DNA from: Candidatus Methylomirabilota bacterium
GTDB taxonomy: Bacteria > Methylomirabilota > Methylomirabilia > Methylomirabilales > 2-02-FULL-66-22
Length of the DNA stretch: 64,000 bases
Direction of reading: 5' to 3'
Assembly: GCA_016209735.1 (NCBI GenBank)
Contig: JACQVN010000009.1
Span: 113,986 to 177,985 of the forward strand
The number at the start of each line of letters is the position of its first letter. Positions within the stretch are counted from its first letter, which is position 1. The translations under genes and the position numbers were made by a program. The notes below the pieces were generated by a model. It saw nothing but the letters and a program-made list of their open reading frames with translations. It was not told the DNA's origin and made no database searches. This document shows positions 26,028 through 34,441 of the stretch, piece after piece.

Positions 26028-26381
26028 TCAGACCAGAAGCATGCGCATGGGCTGTAACGTCCGGGAGAACGGGTGCAGAATGAGACCGAGCATTTCCAGC
26101 GTGACGCCACCCAAGAGGGGCTCATCGCCGGGCTGTCCGATGATGACAGGGGTGTGGCCGTCTCCTTGAGGGAGGCAGACATGGCATTCTGAAACTTCCC
26201 GCTCAACGGTTGAACCGTCCGCCAGGGTGAAGGTAACCGACCGTTTTGGGACGAGCCCAAGCAGCTTGGACTCCTGCGCGGGGAGCAGGGTATAGGTTGC
26301 CCCGGTGTCAACCAGGAAACGGACGGTTGCCCGCATTCCTGTGGGGCCCGTTGCGGTTCCTTCTATGTACGTGATGCCCAC
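26028..26381 (-). CDS. Retropepsin-like aspartyl protease
   Basis: 117 aa, a single-domain clan AA aspartic protease that must dimerise. RFLVDTGATYTLLP is the active-site DTG motif, and PVIIGQPGDEPLLGGVTLEMLGL is the flap/second conserved Gly block. GTG start at 26381 with GGAGG eight bases upstream. No signal peptide, so cytoplasmic. It sits between the chain-length kinase and the ligase; its substrate is unknown and a role in the export system is speculation. Confidence 0.85.
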   Translation of the reverse strand: MGITYIEGTATGPTGMRATVRFLVDTGATYTLLPAQESKLLGLVPKRSVTFTLADGSTVEREVSECHVCLPQGDGHTPVIIGQPGDEPLLGGVTLEMLGLILHPFSRTLQPMRMLLV

Positions 26382-26401
26382 AGCAGAATCCTCCGCATCC
26401 G

Positions 26402-28660
26402 CTACGAGAGTCCGAAAAGCCTCTTAACCAGGCTGGAAGCCTTGGCGGCGTTCCGGGACGCCCGGCCCGACATGCGCCGCGGCTCGTGGCCGTAGGCATA
26501 CCGGTAGTATTCCAACTCTTCATAATCCGGGCTGATTTCGGCCTTCAGGCCGGTGAGGACTATGCCAAGAACGGTCCCGCGGACGTTCTCGAGCAACGTC
26601 TTGGCGCGCTTCAGGGCGGAGCGGGCGATCTTGCCGACCCGATAGACGATGAGCGTGCCGTCGGTCTTGGAGGCCAGGATGGCCGCATCGGTCACCGGCA
26701 GGATGGGCGGGCAGTCGAAGATGACGAAGTCAAACTCTTGTCGAAACCCGGCGATGAGTTCCGTCATGCGTTGGGAGTTGAGAAACTCGGTCGGATTCGG
26801 GGGCGGCGTGCCGCTGGTCAACATGAAGAGCTTGTCCAGGTTCGGCGCCGCCATCACTCTGTCGACCCCCAGGGGGCCCAGCATGAGGTCGGTGGCAGAG
26901 CGGAGGCAGGCTCGCCAGTCGCCGTTGCCCACGATGACCTCCGTGAGACCCGGCTCGCGCGGGATCCCGAAGGCGTGGTGGAGGAAGGGCTTCCGCAGGT
27001 CGGCCTCCACCAAGAGCGTCCGCTTGCCCATCTGCGCGACGGTGGTGGCCAGGTTGATGGCCGTCGTGGTCTTGCCCTCCATCAAGGAGGCACTGGTGAC
27101 GCAGATCGCCTTCGCTTTCTTCTCCAGGGACAGGAACTCCACGTTGGTGCGAAGAGAGCGGTAGGATTCTGCCACCGTGGACCGGGGGCTCAGGAGAGTG
27201 ATGAGGAACGGCCGAAGCCTGTCAAGGGCTTCGTCTTCCTCACCCGGAGTGGGTGCGATGTATGGGTCCTTCGGGTCGATATTCGGGATGAGCCCAAGGA
27301 CTGGAGTCTCGAGATAACTCTCGACGTCCTGAATGGTGCCGATGGAGGTGTCGAGCGATTCGAAAACGAAGGCCAGGACGAAACCAACCGTCAGCCCGAT
27401 CAGGAATCCCACGACGGTCTTCCCAGTCGTCCCGGGCGGATTGATGGGGGCGGTCGGAATCGTGGCAGGCCGGACGATGGAGACCTCGTCGGCCTGTTCT
27501 TTCTCGCGGATCTGAACCTCCTGGAGCTTGGTGCGGAGATTGGCGTACAGGTTCTCGTTCAAGGTCAATTCCCGTTGGAATTGGGCGTACTGGCGGGACA
27601 CATCGGGAATGTTGCGCTGCTGCTGTCTGATCTGCTGGATGGTCTGCTGCAACTCGGCTTCCCGGGCTTGCATGACCCGCTCTTTCGCCCGCAATTCCCG
27701 GGTGAGAGCAGCGCGGGTTGCCGCAACGTGGTTCTCGAGGTTTTTTCGCATCGTGGCGATGCGTGCCTCGATGTCCTGCACATGGGGATGGCGGGGGGTG
27801 AGGGTGACCAGCAGGTTCTCGCGCTCGATGGTCAGGTCCACCAGGGCGGTTGACAGCTTGGCGTACATCGGATCGGAGCCGCCGGCAAGGAGTTGGGGTG
27901 GAAGGCCCTCCCCGTAGGCCTGAGCCTCCTGGAGGGATCGAAGCTGGCTGGCGGTCTCCTCGCGAGCGGCGCGGGCCTTTTCCAGTTCGGCTTCCAGGGC
28001 ATTCACCCGGGTGAGGGAGGCGGCGGTTTCCTCGGACAACGACACGATGCCTCGCCGTTCCTTGAGGCTGCGGAGGCCGTCCTCGGCCTGCTGAATGCGG
28101 GCGGTATTCTCGGCCAACTGCTCCTCGATGAACCGGCGCGCCTCGCGGATCTGCTGGCTCCGGACGGTGACGTTTTCTTCGTGATACCCCTGCGCGACCG
28201 CATTGGCAACCCTGGTCGCCTCGGCAGGGACCGGAGAGGTTACGGAGATATTGATCAGGCTCGTGTTTTCCTCGGGCTTGGCATCGATGCGCCCCCGGAT
28301 GTCGCTCAGGCGTTGGATATAATTGGGATTCTGGCGAACCGCCTCGCTATCCAGGTCAGGAGGAATGAGGCGGAGGATCTTGGCCGCACGTTCGATGACG
28401 GTGAAGCTGCGGATCACGGCGGCTTGAGTCGCCGTCGAGTCGCCCGTCCCGAAGGAGAGGCTCTGCACCAAGAGCCCCACCAGGTTCGTCGACCGCTCGA
28501 ACTTCACCACGGCGGTGGACTGGTAGATCGGATCGGGCTGCTGGACCTCGGCATAGGCAAACGCCATGGCGCCGAAGGCCACCGTGATGAGGACGACGGT
28601 CCATTTCCGTTTCCGGATGATCCGCCAGTAGTCGCGAAGATTCAGGTCGTACTGCGTCAT
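26402..28660 (-). CDS. Chain-length determinant / BY-kinase fusion (Wzc-like)
   Basis: 752 aa. Residues 1-400: Wzz domain with membrane helices near 20-38 and 425-445, a long coiled-coil periplasmic part, and the proline-rich PTAPINPPG at the second helix. Residues about 500-752: bacterial tyrosine kinase with Walker A CVTSASLMEGKTTTAINLA, Walker A' LLVEADLRKP, Walker B FDFVIFDCPP, and a C-terminal tyrosine cluster YEELEYYRYAYG. The A motif departs from the usual PGEGKS (MEGKTT), yet K and T are kept. It controls glycan length and the export gate with the neighbouring Wza-like protein, 10 nt away. Confidence 0.93.
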   Translation of the reverse strand: MTQYDLNLRDYWRIIRKRKWTVVLITVAFGAMAFAYAEVQQPDPIYQSTAVVKFERSTNLVGLLVQSLSFGTGDSTATQAAVIRSFTVIERAAKILRLIPPDLDSEAVRQNPNYIQRLSDIRGRIDAKPEENTSLINISVTSPVPAEATRVANAVAQGYHEENVTVRSQQIREARRFIEEQLAENTARIQQAEDGLRSLKERRGIVSLSEETAASLTRVNALEAELEKARAAREETASQLRSLQEAQAYGEGLPPQLLAGGSDPMYAKLSTALVDLTIERENLLVTLTPRHPHVQDIEARIATMRKNLENHVAATRAALTRELRAKERVMQAREAELQQTIQQIRQQQRNIPDVSRQYAQFQRELTLNENLYANLRTKLQEVQIREKEQADEVSIVRPATIPTAPINPPGTTGKTVVGFLIGLTVGFVLAFVFESLDTSIGTIQDVESYLETPVLGLIPNIDPKDPYIAPTPGEEDEALDRLRPFLITLLSPRSTVAESYRSLRTNVEFLSLEKKAKAICVTSASLMEGKTTTAINLATTVAQMGKRTLLVEADLRKPFLHHAFGIPREPGLTEVIVGNGDWRACLRSATDLMLGPLGVDRVMAAPNLDKLFMLTSGTPPPNPTEFLNSQRMTELIAGFRQEFDFVIFDCPPILPVTDAAILASKTDGTLIVYRVGKIARSALKRAKTLLENVRGTVLGIVLTGLKAEISPDYEELEYYRYAYGHEPRRMSGRASRNAAKASSLVKRLFGLS

Positions 28661-28670
28661 GCACTCCCCC

Positions 28671-29759
28671 TCACTGGCTGAGGTCGCTGAGGGCCTTGAT
28701 CTGGAGGACCGTGGAGACGGGCTGGTTGATGAGGGTGAAGGTGGGGAGAATCTGGCTCACGAAGGCATTCCAGCTCGCGATCTTCGTCCGGGGGACGAAC
28801 ACGATATCGTTGGGCCTCAAGTACTGGTCGATTTGCTTGTCCCCTTCGAGGAGAAGCTGCCGGAGGTCGACGGTGAGAATCTCGGTCACCTCCGGCGCCG
28901 CGCGGATTACTGCGGCCTCTTCGTAAAGTGCCCCATCGGTCCAGCCCCCCACCTGGGCGATCAATTGCCCCATGGTGAGATTGGGGAAGTAGGGAACAGG
29001 GCCGGGAGCCTTGACCTCGCCCAGCAAGTACACACGCTGCTCCGGAGCCTTGACCTGTGTTGGGACGAATACGGTGTCCCCGGCATCCAGGGGGAATTCC
29101 AGGGACGGATCGCCCTCCTGCAGGTACCGGAACATGTTCACGAAATAGACCTTGCCGTTCGCCCTGGTCACCCTGACACGTTCCATGTTGGCGTTGGCGG
29201 AAAAGCCGCCGGCTTTCGCGATGGCCTCCGGGAGGGTCAATCGGCCGGTCAGGGGGAGGACGGCGCCCAACGCCAGGGCCGAGGTGCCCACGGCGCCGAA
29301 CACGCGGAGCTTCTTGCTGTTGAACTCTTTCACCTGCACATCGACTCGTGGGTTCTTGAAGAATGCCGCCAGTTGCTTGGAGATGGCCCCGGCCGCCTGC
29401 TCGGTCGTCAGGCCGTCCACCGGAATCTCCGCGAGCAGGACGAAAATCGTGCCATCCGAGCGAACGGTCGTTTGAAGTTTTTCCTGCGAGGGGCCGCGGG
29501 TGACGGTCAGGTCCAGCACGTCCCCAACGCCGATTCTGTATTGGGGCACTCCCCTCACCAGGACGAAGGCTTGATTCTCCGAAACGGGAGGGGGAAGCTC
29601 TGTCGGGAGGTCTTTCGGCGCGGGTCGGACAACCGCCGGGGGCTGCGGAAACGTCGGCGCATTGGCGGAGGTTGAACGGGAGGGCTTCCACAGGCCGCCG
29701 CAGCCGGCGATGATTATCGCAGCGAGAATCAGCAAGGAAGAGGCTAGAGATCGCTTCAC
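28671..29759 (-). CDS. Polysaccharide export outer-membrane lipoprotein (Wza-like)
   Basis: About 362 aa from the GTG at 29757-29759, with GAGAGGAAAT upstream; the track adds 32 out-of-context residues. LASSLLILAAIIIAGC is a lipobox signal peptide. YRIGVGDVLDLTVTRGP begins the Poly_export domain; LPLTGRLTLPEAIAKAGGFS and YLLGEVKAPGPVPYFPNLTMGQLIAQVGGW are SLBB repeats. It forms the outer-membrane conduit for the glycan. First gene of the polysaccharide operon in transcription order. Confidence 0.93.
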   Translation of the reverse strand: MKRSLASSLLILAAIIIAGCGGLWKPSRSTSANAPTFPQPPAVVRPAPKDLPTELPPPVSENQAFVLVRGVPQYRIGVGDVLDLTVTRGPSQEKLQTTVRSDGTIFVLLAEIPVDGLTTEQAAGAISKQLAAFFKNPRVDVQVKEFNSKKLRVFGAVGTSALALGAVLPLTGRLTLPEAIAKAGGFSANANMERVRVTRANGKVYFVNMFRYLQEGDPSLEFPLDAGDTVFVPTQVKAPEQRVYLLGEVKAPGPVPYFPNLTMGQLIAQVGGWTDGALYEEAAVIRAAPEVTEILTVDLRQLLLEGDKQIDQYLRPNDIVFVPRTKIASWNAFVSQILPTFTLINQPVSTVLQIKALSDLSQ

Positions 29760-29887
29760 CGTATTTCCTCTCACACCGCCCGCAGAAATGCTACAGAACG
29801 TTGGCAAACATGTCAAAGAGGAACAAGGATCCAGCCTGATCCGCAGCAATAACACTCTCGCCAGGACGCAAAAGCCGCCCAGAGGGA

Positions 29888-31222
29888 TCAGCTTCTGTCA
29901 GGGGACTGCCCAGCGCGGAAGACGCCACCTCGAGGCGGCAGGCATGCGCTCTCTGGGCCCGTATTGTGCGTATCAGCCCTGGTGGTCCGGGCATCCAACC
30001 CCGGCGTTCGGTGATCCTGGCGAGGGGCAGAATGCCGGGTGAAGGTGGGGGATGGCCCACCCATGAGGTGGAGGGCGAGACTCCGCAGCACCCCGAGCCC
30101 CAAACGCCAGATGGTTCCCCATCCCGTCTTCTTATTGCCTGCGTCGGAGAAGCCGGTCCGAAACGCATCGGAATGAGGGAAGAGGATCTGCCGGAGGTAG
30201 AGGAGCTTATGCCTCCAGCCGGCGAGGCCGCACAAGGTAAACGCGTAGCGAACTGCCTCGGGCAGTGTCCCGCGGGAGGCGGCCGCCACGAGTCTCCGCT
30301 CGCCAGCGTACAGAGATCGGGGGCGGACCCGGTCCTGCAAGTCGGGGGAGGGCAGGCCCCGGATGGTCATGGCCTCCAAACAATACCAGAGGCTTCGACG
30401 GACGGAAGCGGGCATGGCAGCCAGATCGTTCGCTGGCAAGGGCCATTTCTCCATGCACTGCAAGAGGTCGGCCATCCAAAGGGACCCCGCCAGCCCATGG
30501 TGGTGAACGGCGTGGACGGCCAGGTGAATGGCGGTGTCAAGGGGCCCCAATGTCTGGATCGGCGTGCCCACGAGCCGGAATGTCCGATGGCGGCCCCAGA
30601 GCTCTGCAAAAGATACGGGCCAGAGCGCCCGCCGGGCGGGGATGCGCGTGACGTTCATCGGGGCGGTGTGCACGTCCAGGCTGAATTCCCGAGACGGGGG
30701 GAAGAAATCCTCCTCGCCCCGCAGGTCGTTCCGGTAGCCCCGCGTCCGCAGAATCTCCGCCAGCCCGTCCCTGTCGTTCTCCCGCACGAGAAGGTCGATG
30801 TCATCCATGGGGCGCGGGATCCCTGGGGGATAGACGGTGGCGGCGAGGGCAACTCCTTTCAGCACGAGAAGGGGAATCCCGGCCCCCGTCGCGTGGTCGA
30901 CAACCTCCACACACGCCTGCTCGAGGCGCGAAAGCCGGATCCCTGCCCGGAGCGTTTCGCGCCGCGCTTCCCGGAGGCACTCGGCCGGAACCCCGCTCGT
31001 CTTTGCCAGGCCCCGCGTGAGTCCGGCATAGACGAAAGGGGTCAGGCGGTTCGCCCGGGACTCGCGAAGGAGCGCCGGCCATTCCACGTGCCCGTCGAGG
31101 CGCGCCGCGAGCCGCAGAGAGGCGTCCTGGTGGCCCAGACCCGCCAGGGCGGCATCCCACATCAGGCGCGCGGTACTTTCTTTTTGACTTCCCGCCGCGC
31201 TGACCGTATGCTCCCGTGCCAT
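29888..31222 (-). CDS. NTP_transf_5 nucleotidyltransferase family protein
   Basis: About 444 aa. LLVLKGVALAATVYPPGIPRPMDDIDLLVRENDRDGL has the GS-like turn and D-x-D metal ligands (DDIDLL) of the uncharacterised nucleotidyltransferase family (PF14907-like), and FSLDVHTAPMN the third conserved segment. This family accompanies PqqD-like and HprK-like genes in several genomes (the HPr-rel-A type gene set), and all three are here. It starts at the palindrome CCATGG shared with the divergent PqqD gene; a GTG eight codons further up (31246) is an alternative. The last 50 residues are low-complexity. The reaction is unknown. Confidence 0.85.
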   Translation of the reverse strand: MAREHTVSAAGSQKESTARLMWDAALAGLGHQDASLRLAARLDGHVEWPALLRESRANRLTPFVYAGLTRGLAKTSGVPAECLREARRETLRAGIRLSRLEQACVEVVDHATGAGIPLLVLKGVALAATVYPPGIPRPMDDIDLLVRENDRDGLAEILRTRGYRNDLRGEEDFFPPSREFSLDVHTAPMNVTRIPARRALWPVSFAELWGRHRTFRLVGTPIQTLGPLDTAIHLAVHAVHHHGLAGSLWMADLLQCMEKWPLPANDLAAMPASVRRSLWYCLEAMTIRGLPSPDLQDRVRPRSLYAGERRLVAAASRGTLPEAVRYAFTLCGLAGWRHKLLYLRQILFPHSDAFRTGFSDAGNKKTGWGTIWRLGLGVLRSLALHLMGGPSPTFTRHSAPRQDHRTPGLDARTTRADTHNTGPESACLPPRGGVFRAGQSPDRS

Positions 31223-31520
31223 GGTTGGGTTATCCGATTCCGCCACCTACCGGCAAGCCGAGGACTTTGTCTCCAGGAACATCGCCGGCGAGACGGTCCT
31301 CGTGCCCCTCCGCCGGCAGATCGGGGACTTGGATTCCATCTACACCCTGAACGAGGTCGCCACCTTCATCTGGGAATGCCTGGCCCAACCCAGCACAGTG
31401 GGCCAGCTCACCCAGGCCCTCGGGGAAGCCTTCGACGCCCCGCCGGCCACGATCCGGCAGGATCTCGAGGAGCATCTCGGCCAGCTCCTGGCTATCGGGG
31501 CCATCCGGCCAGCCGCCTGA
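31221..31520 (+). CDS. PqqD family peptide-binding protein
   Basis: 99 aa. YRQAEDFVSRNIAGETVLVPLRRQ, IYTLNEVATFIWECLAQPSTVGQLTQALGEAFDAPPATIRQDLEEHLGQLLAIGAI matches PqqD, a winged-helix RiPP recognition domain that binds leader peptides for a partner enzyme. It is on the plus strand while all neighbours are on the minus strand: its ATG (31221-31223) shares CCATGG with the start of the nucleotidyltransferase gene, and its last 29 nt overlap the peptidase 3' end. No strong ribosome site precedes it. Confidence 0.88.
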   Translation: MVGLSDSATYRQAEDFVSRNIAGETVLVPLRRQIGDLDSIYTLNEVATFIWECLAQPSTVGQLTQALGEAFDAPPATIRQDLEEHLGQLLAIGAIRPAA

Positions 31521-31980
31521 CCCCTTTCCGCAGCCGTTCCCCGCTTTCCCCGATCACCCCGCCGCCCAGGGACCGCACTCCGCGGAGGATGCCGGCGATC
31601 CGCGGCCAGCCCCGGTCCAGCGCGATCACCGCTTCCCCTCGGACACGCGCCGCAACGATCGCTGCCACACGGTCTGCCGGGAAGGGAGGATCGAATCGCC
31701 AGAGGCTGTCCCCCTTGGTGAGAAGCCAAGGCTCGCCGTTCCGCCGCAGGCGGCCCACCAGGCGATGGGTGCGGGGCCCCGAGGCGCCGAGCCAGACGAC
31801 GACGGTCCCGAACCGTAGTCCTCCGGAGGCTGCCGGGACGAGCCGGAGGGTGTCTCCGTGCTGGAAGGCGGGGGACATGCTGGACCCGCGGAGGCGAATC
31901 TCCGCCCGCCGCTCGGCCCTGTCCAGCGCCTCGACCACCGGGCCCAGGAGTTCCGGCCGCAGTCGCAGATGATGAGTCAT
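31492..31980 (-). CDS. S24/S26-type serine peptidase (signal-peptidase-like)
   Basis: 162 aa from ATG 31978-31980, ATGA overlap with the HprK-like stop; the track ORF is longer only by reading the kinase in another frame. IRLRGSSMSPAFQHGDTLRL has the nucleophile in the SM motif and WLLTKGDSLWRFDPPF the lysine general base, as in signal peptidase I and LexA-like proteases. No membrane helix is seen, so it is cytoplasmic, unlike true leader peptidases. Within this gene set a leader- or self-cleaving role is plausible but unproved. Confidence 0.78.
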   Translation of the reverse strand: MTHHLRLRPELLGPVVEALDRAERRAEIRLRGSSMSPAFQHGDTLRLVPAASGGLRFGTVVVWLGASGPRTHRLVGRLRRNGEPWLLTKGDSLWRFDPPFPADRVAAIVAARVRGEAVIALDRGWPRIAGILRGVRSLGGGVIGESGERLRKGVRRLAGWPR

Positions 31981-32855
31981 CCCTGCGCCAGCACCCATTC
32001 CACCGCCCGCTCGTCCGGTGGAACCATGAGCCAGCCGGACGGGACGTCTCGGCAGGCCGCCTCCAGCACCTCGAGGGTGCGGGCGAGCCGCTCGGGATCC
32101 CACAGGGGCGGGAAGGACTTGGCGAACAAGAGGGCGGCAGCGGCGACCGGCCGGAGCGGTTCGAACGCCACGTCGGGTCCCTGGCGCAAGAAGAAGATAG
32201 CGTGAAGCGGAGTCGCCGTTCCGCCCACATCCGGATGCTGGCCGAACCAGGGGGTGGCGTGGATTCGAATGCCGCCGGGCGAGGCTTCGAGGATGGTGCG
32301 ATCGTCGTTCAGCATTGTCCCACCGGCCGCCTTCCACAATCCGGCCGTGGTGCTCTTCCCCGCCCCGGACGAGCCCACGAACAGATACCCCCGCCCCTGC
32401 CAGGAAATCCCGCAGGCATGGAGCAAGACGCTGCCGAAATCTGCCAGCAGGTGACGGAACAGCAGTTCTTCCAGGGGGTATTGAAGCGGATAGACGCTCT
32501 GGAGTTCCGGCGACTGCTCGATATCCAGGTCGAGTGTCCCCCCCGCTCCGGAAGCGTCCAGGGTGGCGGCCCTATCCGGTCGAATCTCGGCATCATCTCC
32601 GCCGACTTGAAATCGCCAGGTGCGACCGTTCAGGTACACGCCGGCCAGACCGCCTAGGCGAAACACCGGCCACCGGCGCGTGCCGGCGAGGGAAATGTAG
32701 CGCAGCCGAACCGTCAGGTCGGGACTTGGCGTGGATTCCAGGAACCGATGGTGAGCGGGATCGAGCGGCCATCGGGACCCGTCGAATTCACCCTCCAGGG
32801 CGATGCAGGGTGGCCCGATGCGAAGGCTGATTCGCTGATATGGCGGGGGACTCAC
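31977..32855 (-). CDS. HPr kinase-like protein (HprK-related)
   Basis: 292 aa, GTG start 25 nt after the precursor-like gene. VLLHACGISWQGRGYLFVGSSGAGKSTTAGLWKAAGGTMLNDDRTIL is the HprK P-loop fold with NDD as in HprK, and IHATPWFGQHPDVG, AIFFLRQGP complete the C-terminal domain. The N-terminal half is unlike HprK and resembles the HprK-related-A type. True HPr phosphorylation is unlikely with no PTS genes near. Such kinases also occur in lasso-peptide clusters, where they phosphorylate the peptide. Confidence 0.86.
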   Translation of the reverse strand: MSPPPYQRISLRIGPPCIALEGEFDGSRWPLDPAHHRFLESTPSPDLTVRLRYISLAGTRRWPVFRLGGLAGVYLNGRTWRFQVGGDDAEIRPDRAATLDASGAGGTLDLDIEQSPELQSVYPLQYPLEELLFRHLLADFGSVLLHACGISWQGRGYLFVGSSGAGKSTTAGLWKAAGGTMLNDDRTILEASPGGIRIHATPWFGQHPDVGGTATPLHAIFFLRQGPDVAFEPLRPVAAAALLFAKSFPPLWDPERLARTLEVLEAACRDVPSGWLMVPPDERAVEWVLAQG

Positions 32856-32880
32856 GTCTGTGGGTATTCTTTGCGTCCCT

Positions 32881-33075
32881 TCATGAGCCCGTGCTGTCTC
32901 TGCACCGACCAGGTCCTGAAATCGTGCACGGGGTCGGCGGCGTCACGTTCCTTCCGCCGCCCCCTGGCGGGAAGGTGCTCTTGCAGTTGGGGGTGCCCGC
33001 CATCTCTTCCCCCACGAGGTTCACCCGCTCGATGCTCGGCTTGGCGTAGGGCCTCTTCCGTCCTTCATTGCTCAT
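32881..33075 (-). CDS. Candidate RiPP precursor peptide
   Basis: 64 aa, start MSNEGRKRPYAKPSIERVNL at ATG 33073-33075, with GGAG eight bases upstream. It is hidden at the end of the longer ORF 32881..33330. RPYAKPSI fits the YxxP-x-(L/I) leader motif read by PqqD-type domains in lasso and radical-SAM peptides. After a GEEMAGTP segment the tail has three Cys, a PPGGGGR run and many Pro, Thr, Ser, Gly: NCKSTFPPGGGG, TPPTPCT, GRCRD. It is followed by the HprK-like gene and preceded by the radical SAM gene. Maturation type and cleavage site cannot be read; an unrelated short protein is possible. Confidence 0.65.
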   Translation of the reverse strand: MSNEGRKRPYAKPSIERVNLVGEEMAGTPNCKSTFPPGGGGRNVTPPTPCTISGPGRCRDSTGS

Positions 33076-33091
33076 AGCGTGCTCCTGCGCA

Positions 33092-33330
33092 GGTCCCCGA
33101 TTGACCAGTTGACCAATCCACGAATCGACTAACGATCTGACCCAACCTGGCCCCCTCCGGCTCTCTCGCTCCGCCTCTCGCGAGGATGAGCAGGATGCTG
33201 AATCCCCCTCCGTTCGCCCTTCGATCCCGCCTGGGCGGGACTCAGGCTGAGCGGAGGATAGCTCGAAATCCATGGTGTAGTCCCGCTCATGCTGAGCCCG
33301 TCGAAGCATGGAAAATTTCGTTTTTAGCAT
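33092..33330. repeat. Spacer with octamer and CTGAGCCCGTCGAAG-type repeats
   Basis: Between the precursor and radical SAM genes: GACCAGTT GACCAATC octamers at about 33100, an imperfect inverted pair near 33220-33260, and CATGCTGAGCCCGTCGAAGC at 33290-33310, a member of the CTGAGCCCGTCGAAG family also seen at 52757 and 57413. No gene found. Confidence 0.65.
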
Positions 33331-33334
33331 CCTG

Positions 33335-34441
33335 CTAGAAGAGGGGAGGCTTGGTTTCCCCGAAGGCTCGAGCCCGAGCCCGCGTGACCTCGCACAGAAA
33401 CGGAATCAAGCCCTCCGGATCTCCGGTTTCGATCTGCGACCACCCGATACACCTATCGCAGGCGGCATTGTACGCGCAACCATCGCACGGGACGGCTCTG
33501 GTGCGGAGCCGGGCCCGCATGGCCGGGAAAAATTCCTCCCACCCCTGCCGTAGCGAGCCTTCCTGCAGATTATAGGCCGGCCAGCGGACCAGCATGCAGG
33601 GGAAGAGATTCCCGTAGGGATCGATATGGAAGGTATTGAGGTATGCGCCGCAGGTGACCAGGTCCTCGGGGGGGTCGAACCGGTGCCGCTCCCGGAATTC
33701 CTTGCGGAAGTGCTCCGCCCGGACTGGTTCTTGAGCATCCAGGGCGGCAATCTGCTCGCCGCTGAGCCGGACTGCGGCCGGACCGGTGCCGCCGTCCACG
33801 CGGCAGTTGATCAGCGGATCCCAATGGAATTTCAGCCCGAACCAGGCGGCCAGGGACCGCATCCCGTCCATGTCGTGGCTGTTCAAGGTCATGGGGATGG
33901 TCTTGAGGCAGACGCGAAGTTTCCGGTTCAGGAGCCGTTCGATGCCCTCGATGCATCGGCGGTAGGAGCCAGGAATGCCGGTGACCGCCTCGTAGACGGG
34001 CTGGGTGCTCCCGTAAACGGTGATCTCCACCGAGAAGGGGGGCCATTCCGCCAGGAAGTCTGCGACGCGCGGGGTGAGCATCGTGCCGTTGGTGAACAGG
34101 GTGGGCACCACCCCCCTCCGCTTCATGTGGAGGTAGATGTCCATGAAGTCGGATCGGAGGAGCGGCTCGCCGCCCGTGAGGAGCAGGTAGAGGCACCCCA
34201 GATCTACGGCCTCGTCGGTGATGCGATGAATCTCTCTAGTCGAGAGTTCCTCGTGCCTGACGCGGCGGGCCCCAGGTGGCTCGTTCACATAGCAGTGGAC
34301 GCACCGCAAATTGCAGCGGAACGTCAGCTCGATGCTGCCGTCGAGCGGGATGCGTTCCCTGCTGACACGGGTCGCGATCCGCGCGTAGAATCCCTCGTAA
34401 CGGATTGTCGGGACCGAGCGCCTGGGGCAGATTGCCGTCAT
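33335..34441 (-). CDS. Radical SAM/SPASM protein, peptide-modifying type
   Basis: 368 aa. ELTFRCNLRCVHCYVNE holds the CxxxCxxC [4Fe-4S] site, LYLLLTGGEPLLR the SAM-binding GGEP. The C-terminal SPASM region has CGAYLNTFHIDPYGNLFPCMLV and CDGCAYNAACDRC, giving further cluster ligands. These are the features of enzymes that make thioether or C-C links in peptides. It starts with an ATGA overlap after the small ORF 34438..34725 and sits upstream of the Cys-bearing peptide gene. Substrate link to that peptide is inference. Confidence 0.9.
   Translation of the reverse strand: MTAICPRRSVPTIRYEGFYARIATRVSRERIPLDGSIELTFRCNLRCVHCYVNEPPGARRVRHEELSTREIHRITDEAVDLGCLYLLLTGGEPLLRSDFMDIYLHMKRRGVVPTLFTNGTMLTPRVADFLAEWPPFSVEITVYGSTQPVYEAVTGIPGSYRRCIEGIERLLNRKLRVCLKTIPMTLNSHDMDGMRSLAAWFGLKFHWDPLINCRVDGGTGPAAVRLSGEQIAALDAQEPVRAEHFRKEFRERHRFDPPEDLVTCGAYLNTFHIDPYGNLFPCMLVRWPAYNLQEGSLRQGWEEFFPAMRARLRTRAVPCDGCAYNAACDRCIGWSQIETGDPEGLIPFLCEVTRARARAFGETKPPLF

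Noticed and set aside
29966-31972. 668-aa plus-strand ORF
   Set aside because: Antisense to NTP_transf_5; although it covers the PqqD region it is in another frame and has no domain.
7500-33075. Lasso-peptide cluster using AsnB as cyclase
   Set aside because: AsnB lies 23 kb away amid glycosyltransferases, no transglutaminase-like leader peptidase is present, and the AsnB has a full glutaminase domain.
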